Assembly: GCA_014859075.1 (NCBI GenBank)
Contig: JACUUW010000013.1
Location: 1 to 19,294, forward strand
Direction: 5' to 3'
Length of the DNA stretch: 19,294 nucleotides
DNA from: Desulforudis sp.
GTDB lineage: Bacteria > Bacillota > Desulfotomaculia > Desulfotomaculales > Desulforudaceae
Under the pieces are notes generated by a model. It ran no database searches. It was not told where the DNA came from and saw only the letters and a list, made by a program, of their open reading frames with translations. Positions 13,805-19,294 of the stretch are shown here, in pieces; within the stretch, counting starts at the first letter, position 1; every line of letters begins with the position of its first letter. Both the position numbers and the translations under genes were made by a program.

Positions 13805-14480
13805 GCCTGTAGCTCCCCTGCTCCTCGTCCCGGACCAGCCGGCCGTTCTCCAGGGCGATCACCCTTTTGCGCATCCGGTTGACGATATCCCACGCGTGGG
13901 TCGCAATCAGTACCGTGGTGCCGTCCCGGTTTATCTGCTCAAAAAGTCCCATCAATTCCCACGATGTGTCCGGATCAAGGTTACCCGTAGGCTCGTCGGC
14001 CAGAATCACCAGGGGTTTTTTTACGATCGCCCGGGCCACGCCGACCCGCTGCTGCTCACCGCCCGAAAGCTGGTCCGGAAAGGCTTCCTCCTTTCCTTGG
14101 AGACCGACCTGGGCTAACGCGACCGGTACCCGCTCCCGGATCTCCCGGCGCGACCGGCCGATCACCTCCAGCGCAAACGCCACGTTTTCAAACACCGTTT
14201 TGCGCGGCAGAAGCCGGAAATCCTGAAAGACCATCCCGATCTGCCGGCGGAGCTGGAGGATATCCCGCTGCCCGAAACGCAAGACGTTTTTGCCCCGAAA
14301 AAAAACCTGGCCGGTGGTCGGAAGCTGCTCCCGAAAGATAAGCCTGGTCACGGTGGACTTTCCGGCCCCGCTCGGGCCGACCAGGAACACAAACTCACCC
14401 TTGGCGATGCGGATACTGATGTCGGATACGGCCGGAATGCCACTGTCGTAAACCTTGCTGACGTTGTACAGCTGGATCAA
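13794..14480 (-). CDS. ftsE: cell division ATP-binding protein FtsE
   Basis: The TTG at 14480 is chosen because GAGGAG lies 8 bases upstream and gives MIQLYNVSKVYDSG, the usual FtsE beginning, with the usual length of 228 residues. A longer in-frame reading (to 14693) would overlap the upstream gene. ATPase motifs are Walker A GPSGAGKST (35-43), Q-loop MVFQDF (83-88), signature LSGGEQQR (138-145), Walker B VILADEPTG (158-166), and H-loop His195. FtsE drives FtsX at the septum. It is the first gene of the ftsE-ftsX-M23 run; a short tandem repeat lies just upstream. Confidence 0.97.
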   Translation of the reverse strand: MIQLYNVSKVYDSGIPAVSDISIRIAKGEFVFLVGPSGAGKSTVTRLIFREQLPTTGQVFFRGKNVLRFGQRDILQLRRQIGMVFQDFRLLPRKTVFENVAFALEVIGRSRREIRERVPVALAQVGLQGKEEAFPDQLSGGEQQRVGVARAIVKKPLVILADEPTGNLDPDTSWELMGLFEQINRDGTTVLIATHAWDIVNRMRKRVIALENGRLVRDEEQGSYRHGA

Positions 14481-14509
14481 GCTCAGCACTCCTCGCCAAA
14501 TACGGTGAA

Positions 14510-14537
14510 CCACTTCGACAATGCGACTTCGACAATG
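14510..14537. repeat. two-copy tandem repeat with 14-base period upstream of ftsE
   Basis: ACTTCGACAATG occurs at 14512-14523 and again at 14526-14537, so the unit repeats with 13 of 14 positions equal. On the minus strand it reads CATTGTCGAAGT twice, 30-57 bases before the ftsE start. It may be a recent duplication or a regulator site; no promoter boxes with good spacing were seen around it. Confidence 0.7.
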
Positions 14538-14574
14538 AATCCAAAAATCCTCTAAATTTGGAAGAAAACTTGTT

Positions 14575-15240
14575 TCACAGAATCTGGATGGCGGCGTCCC
14601 GTTCCCGGGCCAAGGTGCACATCTGCTTGCTCCAGGATTCCAGCCAGGCAGGACCGGGACCCAGGCCGTCGAACCACCGGACTGCTTCCTCATACCGTTC
14701 CAGGCGCCGGTTCAGTTCCCCGAGCAGGTAGTGCAGCCGCGCCTGTTCGAAACCGGAAAGATGTTGCGCAACCGCCCGTTCGAACCATTGCACCGCGGCC
14801 TCCAGATGGGCCTGCTCGGCTTCGGTGTTTTTCTCTTGGCGGGCACACCAGACCCCGCGCAGGTGGAGGTCCCCGACGCCGGCCGGCGGGGCGCCGGCAC
14901 GGGAATAGGATACGGCCGTCAACTGGTATTTCCGGGAACCGGGATAAAGGATCCGCTGCTCATGGAGGTGCACGCGCAAGGCCCTGGAGATTTCCGAATC
15001 ACCGTAACGCGGCAGGTAGGCCAGTTTGTCGAAATCGCGGATGTACGCCCCCCAATGGCAGCAGGGACAAACGGCCACCAGGTAGGGATAGGGGAAAGTG
15101 CCGTGGGACTGGTAACAAAGATCACTCTCCAGCCACCCCCCGGTACCGACCGTCTTCATGACCTCGGCCGGAAAGGTGGCCAGACAGGTGGAACACAACA
15201 GGCGGCAGGGCACAGGGTTCTGGATCATTCCTCCCACCAT
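14575..15240 (-). CDS. DUF2225 family protein with Cys pairs and TPR-like C-terminus
   Basis: The product is about 221 residues. The N-terminal half has two Cys pairs typical of zinc binding (CRLLCSTC at about 12-19 and CPCC at about 58-61), with SDLCYQSHGTFPYPYLVAVC between. This matches DUF2225, a Firmicute family of unknown role. The C-terminal half is helical and TPR-like (AHLEAAVQWFERAVAQHLSG, LHYLLGELNRRLERYEEAVR). A much longer upstream reading overlaps the MscS gene antisense and is rejected. ATG 15240 or ATG 15228 are both possible: GGGAGGA lies between them, too close to the second to serve it well. The gene precedes ftsE by about 95 bases; co-transcription is plausible but unproven. 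Confidence 0.75.
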   Translation of the reverse strand: MVGGMIQNPVPCRLLCSTCLATFPAEVMKTVGTGGWLESDLCYQSHGTFPYPYLVAVCPCCHWGAYIRDFDKLAYLPRYGDSEISRALRVHLHEQRILYPGSRKYQLTAVSYSRAGAPPAGVGDLHLRGVWCARQEKNTEAEQAHLEAAVQWFERAVAQHLSGFEQARLHYLLGELNRRLERYEEAVRWFDGLGPGPAWLESWSKQMCTLARERDAAIQIL

Positions 15241-15388
15241 CCATCCGGTAATTCTTCGCCGCCGACCGCATAAACTCCTGCCCGCGGTACCAGGCCGCCG
15301 GGATGCAAATAGCTCACTTATAGTGATCCGGAGAAGCCCATTGGTTAGATACTTCCAAGCAGGAATTCCAGGTTGCTGCAGTAAAATA

Positions 15389-16511
15389 ATGTGGGTGAAG
15401 GAAGAATGTTGGGGGGTAACGCTGCTGGATGCCTGGTTCACCGACTGGAAACAGATAAACCTCGGCCTGATCGCCCTGGCCCACGTCCTGGTCGCGGTAT
15501 TCCTGGGTTGGTTGGCCGGCCGGGTCTGGGTGATGATCTTGGGCCGGATCACCGAAAAGGCCGGGAAAGAACTGGACCACCGGCTGGTGGCCATCTCGCG
15601 CAAACCGATCGCGGTGCTGGCCTTTGTCCTCTTCCTGCAGGTGGCCCGGGAAAAGCTGTCCCAATTCCCCCAGTGGACCGGTTCCCCGGTATTCGATTGG
15701 ATGGCCCAGCTCAGCTTCCTGGTCGCGGTGGTCGCGGCCGCCTTGTGGGTCAACGCCGTCCTGAGCACCATGATCGACTGGTACCTCCGGAATATGTCGC
15801 GGGAGTCCCGAAGCCCGTTGGACGAGGTTTTCCTGCCGATCGTCCGCAAGCTCCTCGGGGTGGTCACCCTGTTCGTGGCCCTCACAATGGCGCTCAGCTA
15901 TTTCGGGATCGAAATCACGGCCCTTATCGCCACTGCCGGCGTGGCGTCCCTGGCCGTCGCCCTGGCCGCCCAGGATACCCTGAGCAACATGCTGTCCGGC
16001 TTTATGATCCTGTCCGACCGGCCGTTCAAAGAGGGGGGACCGGATTGAACTCGAATCCGGCCTGCGCGGGGACGTCATCCAGATCGGGATCCGTTCGACC
16101 AAGATCATGACCCGGGACAATCTCCTGGTGGTCATCCCGAACCGGGAGATCGCCAACGCCCAGGTGTTCAACCACACCCTGTCCGATCCCCGCCTGCGCC
16201 TGCGTATCCCGGTGGGGGTGGCCTACGGCACCGACCTGCACCGGACCAAAAGAATAATCCTGGACGTTCTCGCGGCCGACCCCTACGTTTTGTCCGATCC
16301 CAAACCGGTGGTTTATTTCACCGACTTCGGGGATTCAAGCTTGAACCTGCTTATCCGCTGCTGGATCGGCGACGCGGTGGACCGTTCCCGGGCCGTCGAC
16401 AGCATCAACATGGCGGTCAAGGACGCTTTTGAAACCGAAGGCATTGAAATCCCCTTCCCGCAGCGGGATATTCACCTGCGTTCTCCGGTTAAAATTGTAT
16501 CAAAGAACTGA
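15389..16511 (+). pseudogene. MscS-family mechanosensitive channel, split by a +1 frameshift
   Basis: MscS channels release solutes during osmotic downshock. The first frame (15389-16048) encodes about 219 residues: four or more membrane helices, the pore-helix segment ATAGVASLAVALAAQDTLSN, and the start of the beta domain (ILSDRPFKEG), then reads PD and stops. A second frame continues without a gap as DRIELESGLRGDVIQIG and runs to 16511 (IVSKN), supplying the beta and alpha-beta vestibule domains. Removing one G from the run of six at 16033-16038 restores one reading frame of about 373 residues, the usual length. It is either a real mutation, phase variation or a sequencing error. ATG 15389 has no clear ribosome site; GTG 15395 is an alternative. 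Confidence 0.88.
16033..16038 (+). other. G6 homopolymer at the MscS frameshift point
   Basis: AAAGA is followed by six Gs and then ACCGG. With five Gs the reading is F-K-E-G-D-R-I-E, the conserved entry to the MscS beta domain; with six it ends at TGA (16046-16048). The change therefore lies exactly in a run prone to polymerase slippage and to sequencing mistakes. Confidence 0.85.
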
Positions 16512-16563
16512 ACTTGGACGAATTTTGTGCCGACAAATTGGGGAACCAAGGGACAAAAAACAT

Positions 16564-16592
16564 TTGCCAAATATGTTCTTATCTGCTTTAAT
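16564..16592 (+). promoter_or_regulatory. sigma-A promoter for the flavin oxidoreductase gene
   Basis: TTGCCA (16564-16569, 5/6) and TTTAAT (16587-16592, 5/6) are separated by exactly 17 bases. They are in the 121-base gap after the MscS gene, with a predicted leader of about 35 bases before TTG 16633. Confidence 0.6.
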
Positions 16593-16632
16593 TGGGTCTA
16601 GATCAACCATGTGCAGAAAAGAGGATTGCGGT

Positions 16633-17577
16633 TTGAACTTTCCAACGCTGAAGATCGGCCACCTTATACCCCGCTACCCCATCGTCCAGGGCGGGATGGC
16701 CGTTAGAGTATCCACCGCACCGCTGGTATCCGCCGTGGCCAACGCGGGCGGCGTCGGGATCATCGGGGCCACCGGAATGTCGGTCGAGGAATTGCGGGAA
16801 GAAATTCGCAAGGCCCGGAGCATGACCCAGGGAATCATCGGGGTGAACATCATGTTCGCCATCCGAAATTTCGCCGACTTGGTCGGTGCCGCGATCAAGG
16901 AGAGGATCGACGTGATCTTCACGGGTGCCGGCTTTTCCCGGGATGTGTTCGACTGGGGCCGGGAAGGCGGGGTGCCCGTGGTTTCCATCGTTTCCTCGGC
17001 GCGATTGGCGAAATTGGCCGAGAAGCTGGGTGCGGCCGCGGTGGTCGCCGAAAGCGGGGAAGCCGGGGGGCATTTGGGAACCGAGCGGACCACCCGGGAG
17101 ATCCTGCCCGAAATCCGAGCAGCGGTAAAAATCCCGGTGATCGCGGCGGGAGGCATCGTCTCCGGCCGGGATATCGCGGAGATGGTCCGTATGGGTGCGG
17201 ACGGGGTGCAGATGGGCACCCGGTTCGTGCTCAGCGAGGAATGCACCGTTTCCGACGCCTTCAAACAGCACTACCTGCAGGCCCGCGCCGAAGACGTGAT
17301 CCTGATCAAGAGCCCGGTCGGACTGCTCGGACGCGCGATCAAGAACTCCTTCACGACCCGGATGCAGGAAGGCACCCTTTCCAGGCTGGAGAAGTGCCGT
17401 AAATGCCTCAAGGTCTGTTCGCAGGATTACTGCCTTATTCAGGCGCTTGAGAACAGCCAGGCCGGCCTGCTCGATGAGGGTCTGGTCTTTTCCGGAATCA
17501 ACGTGTATAAAATCAAGGAGATCCTGCCGGTGCGCAAGATCTTTGAGCGGCTCATCCGGGAGTTCCGATCGGTCTAA
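16633..17577 (+). CDS. nitronate monooxygenase / FabK-like NAD(P)H-dependent flavin oxidoreductase
   Basis: This is an FMN-binding TIM-barrel enzyme of the 2-nitropropane dioxygenase family. The TTG at 16633 is preferred because AGAGGA precedes it by 7 bases; ATG 16609 has no such site. In the 314-residue product, YPIVQGGMAVRVS (15-27), AGGVGIIGATG (38-48) and GVNIM (70-74) form the N-terminal FMN site. ESGEAGGHLG (140-149) holds the conserved catalytic His147. IAAGGI (170-175) and GADGVQMGTRF (188-198) bind phosphate. The substrate could be alkyl nitronates or, as in FabK, enoyl-ACP; no fatty-acid synthesis genes are adjacent. Unusual is a C-terminal cluster Cys255, 258, 262 and 267 (KCRKCLKVCSQDYC), which may bind Fe-S or zinc. 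Confidence 0.92.
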   Translation: MNFPTLKIGHLIPRYPIVQGGMAVRVSTAPLVSAVANAGGVGIIGATGMSVEELREEIRKARSMTQGIIGVNIMFAIRNFADLVGAAIKERIDVIFTGAGFSRDVFDWGREGGVPVVSIVSSARLAKLAEKLGAAAVVAESGEAGGHLGTERTTREILPEIRAAVKIPVIAAGGIVSGRDIAEMVRMGADGVQMGTRFVLSEECTVSDAFKQHYLQARAEDVILIKSPVGLLGRAIKNSFTTRMQEGTLSRLEKCRKCLKVCSQDYCLIQALENSQAGLLDEGLVFSGINVYKIKEILPVRKIFERLIREFRSV

Positions 17578-17600
17578 GTCCGCCCGTCCACTTTTACGCC

Positions 17601-17623
17601 CCGCCGTGCTGCGGCGGTTTTTT
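17601..17623 (+). terminator. strong intrinsic terminator after the flavin oxidoreductase gene
   Basis: CCGCCG (17601-17606) pairs with CGGCGG (17612-17617) around a 5-base loop, followed at once by TTTTTT and GTTTG. It lies 24 bases after the stop codon of the flavoprotein gene, the expected place. Confidence 0.92.
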
Positions 17624-17749
17624 GTTTGTGCACCCCTTTCCGCCCCCCCGCATAATGATAATTCAAGGTGGCTTTCCCTGGTAAAGACTCTTGCCGGGTG
17701 CTTGCAGTATTCTTGTCAATAGTCACTTGGCAAAATGAGGTGGATAACA

Positions 17750-19288
17750 ATGAACGACCGACCGCTCGGTATTCAGTGCGAGGAGAGTATGCGGGGTTTT
17801 CTGGCCCCGGGCGTCACGGACTTCCACCAGGGCTACGCGCAGGGGCGGGAGGCCGGGCTGGAATTCACCCTGCACGCCAGGATCACCATCGCGGACGTGG
17901 ATGCCTTCGTGAACCTGACCCACCGCACCGGCGTCCTGGAAGGCACCGTCGATTACGCCCCGCTGGGCCGGGGTCTCAAGATCGAAGACGGAATTTTCCA
18001 GCTTTTCACGTTGTCCCCCGCCGGGGAGCGGCGGATGATCTACCGGTTCCGGTTCGCCGGTCCCGGCGGCACCTACTGCTTTGAAGGTTACAAGCTGCTC
18101 GTCGACGAACCGTGGAAGTTCGACCTGGTCGAAGACATGACCCAGCTGTTCAGCCGGATCGACCGCGACACCAACGGTGATATCAGGCCGCATGCCGCCG
18201 GCATCATCCGCTTCGACCCCTTGGACGCCCCGGCACTCCTGCAATCCCTGAAAGCGTTGAACGCGCCCAACCGGACCGAAGCCCTCCGGGCCCGGGTGAA
18301 GTTCCTTTCCTTTGTTTACCGGGACCTGCGCAATGAATACTGCCAAAACCTCAGTTTTCTCTACTGGACCGGTTACGAAAACCTGGTGCTGGCCGGGCGC
18401 TGTGCCCGGGGGCCGGAGAAACCGCGGTTCTTCTTTTTCTCGGGTGCCCACGACCTGGGGTTTCCCTGGGGCGACGGGGCCACCTTCTGGGACCTGGTGC
18501 TGGTGCTGGAACACCCGGACGGCTCCCGGGACCGCTACCTGGCGGCCGACATCGTGCTGGAAGGCTTGCGTCTGGACGTGGAACGGGGCGTTTACCGGTA
18601 CGAGGGAACACTGTACCGGCTGACCCGGGGTCACCGGGTCTCCTTCCTGGACGACATCCGGCGCGAAGACCCGATTCTGGAGAAAACGTGGGGGCGGATC
18701 GAACTGCGGTTCGACGCCCACCCTTTCAGCCGGCAGAACCTGATGTTCCCGTTCAAGGAACGGGGGGAAACCGAGGCCGGGGACCACGTCCGGCGCGTGG
18801 TCCAACGCTGGCTGCCCCACCTGAACAGCCTCGGCATCAAGGTCCGGCCCCACCGGGTCGATCTGGTGTCGGGCGCTTTCACGGTCGGGCACGGCGGGGA
18901 GCGCCGCACCTGGATCGCGGCACCGTCTTCGGCGTTCGGGGAAGCCGAGATCGCCGAGTTTACCGCCCTCAAGGAACCAACCCTGCAATACAATTACCAG
19001 TGCGGCATCAACCCCCGGGCGCGCCGGGCCCACGTGCGGATCAGGGCCGGGGTCTGGCGCAACGACCGCCACCTGCCCCTGAAGGACGGGATCGACCGCC
19101 TGCTGGCTCCCATGGTGGACATGGCGGCCTCGCGGCAGTGGCTGATCACCGATGAAGGCTTCCAGTCGGGGCCTTACGGGGCGGAACCGGAACCGGCGGT
19201 CACCGACCCGGACGTGCTGGAGATCAACTACGAACACTACTCGACCGCCAACCAAAATCATCGGCATAGTCCCAGAAGTTATCGCTGA
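17750..19288 (+). CDS. uncharacterised protein with N-terminal GMC/cholesterol-oxidase-associated-like domain
   Basis: ATG 17750 is chosen over ATG 17735 because GAGGTGG (17737-17743) lies 6 bases before it. The 512-residue product has no signal peptide or membrane helix. The N-terminal part (about 10-135) runs ESMRGFLAPGVTDFHQGY, LEFTLHARITIADVDAFVN, LEGTVDYAPLGRGLKIEDG, MIYRFRFAGPGG and EPWKFDLVEDMTQLFSRI. This resembles, from memory, a beta-rich domain fused or linked to actinobacterial GMC oxidoreductase/cholesterol-oxidase-like proteins. The remaining about 375 residues are not recognised, although TFWDLVLVLEHPDGSRDRYL and the following residues look like a second beta-barrel of similar kind. 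No Rossmann nucleotide motif or lipase GxSxG was found, so it is probably not the oxidase itself. A partner gene may lie right of the window. Confidence 0.7.
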   Translation: MNDRPLGIQCEESMRGFLAPGVTDFHQGYAQGREAGLEFTLHARITIADVDAFVNLTHRTGVLEGTVDYAPLGRGLKIEDGIFQLFTLSPAGERRMIYRFRFAGPGGTYCFEGYKLLVDEPWKFDLVEDMTQLFSRIDRDTNGDIRPHAAGIIRFDPLDAPALLQSLKALNAPNRTEALRARVKFLSFVYRDLRNEYCQNLSFLYWTGYENLVLAGRCARGPEKPRFFFFSGAHDLGFPWGDGATFWDLVLVLEHPDGSRDRYLAADIVLEGLRLDVERGVYRYEGTLYRLTRGHRVSFLDDIRREDPILEKTWGRIELRFDAHPFSRQNLMFPFKERGETEAGDHVRRVVQRWLPHLNSLGIKVRPHRVDLVSGAFTVGHGGERRTWIAAPSSAFGEAEIAEFTALKEPTLQYNYQCGINPRARRAHVRIRAGVWRNDRHLPLKDGIDRLLAPMVDMAASRQWLITDEGFQSGPYGAEPEPAVTDPDVLEINYEHYSTANQNHRHSPRSYR

Positions 19289-19294
19289 GACAAC

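Noticed and set aside
15241..15885. N-terminal extension of the DUF2225 ORF
   Set aside because: The extension is antisense to MscS coding sequence, and homologous sequence starts only near 15228-15240.
17723..19267. 514-codon frame antisense to the gene at 17750
   Set aside because: The plus-strand frame has a good ribosome site and family-like sequence. The minus frame overlaps its whole length and lacks motifs.

Overview
The window looks like chromosomal DNA of a GC-rich, Gram-positive-type anaerobe, most plausibly a Desulfotomaculum/Desulforudis-like Firmicute. This is an inference from gene order and from start-site usage. The order DUF2225 - ftsE - ftsX - PcsB/CwlO-type M23 hydrolase - S41 Ctp protease - PDZ membrane protein (MinJ-like) - ... 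- uvrB recalls the Bacillus/Clostridia ftsEX-ctpB-minJ-uvrB neighbourhood. Strong Shine-Dalgarno sequences precede frequent TTG/GTG starts. No rRNA, tRNA, CRISPR array or intact transposon was found.

Layout. 1-715 (-): 5' part of an SbcD/YhaO-like metallophosphoesterase that runs off the left edge. 915-1301 (+): small unknown protein. 1528-2820 (+): CNNM/CBS/CorC membrane protein. 2950-3849 (+): membrane-anchored unknown protein of visibly lower GC. 3945-5966 (-): uvrB with its own promoter. 5967-6540: a 574-base stretch with the uvrB promoter, a doubtful ORF and a REP-like hairpin repeat. 6541-7824 (-): orphan sugar-binding-protein-like lipoprotein with a Gln/Gly-rich tail. 7921-8211 (+): DUF2508. 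8218-9068 (-): CooT-like nickel-binding protein plus family-4 uracil-DNA glycosylase, behind a near-perfect sigma-A promoter. 9217-15240 (-): the division and envelope cluster. It has a terminator after the M23 gene and a possible new promoter before the protease. 15389-16511 (+): an MscS channel gene broken by a +1 frameshift in a G6 run. 16633-17577 (+): nitronate monooxygenase-like flavoprotein with a good promoter and a strong terminator. 17750-19288 (+): large protein whose N-terminus resembles the domain that accompanies GMC/cholesterol oxidases.

How the genes fit together. FtsEX probably gates the adjacent coiled-coil M23 peptidoglycan hydrolase at the septum. The Ctp protease and PDZ protein, which are almost touching, probably form a separate transcription unit acting at the membrane. 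Three DNA-repair functions are scattered through the window (SbcD-like nuclease, UvrB, uracil-DNA glycosylase). None forms an obvious joint operon, and no LexA-type operator was recognised before uvrB.

No clear new defence or mobile system is visible. The best leads are the MscS frameshift, the CooT-UDG pairing, the tripartite tail of the orphan lipoprotein, the four-cysteine tail of the flavoprotein, and the GMC-associated-like protein at the right end.
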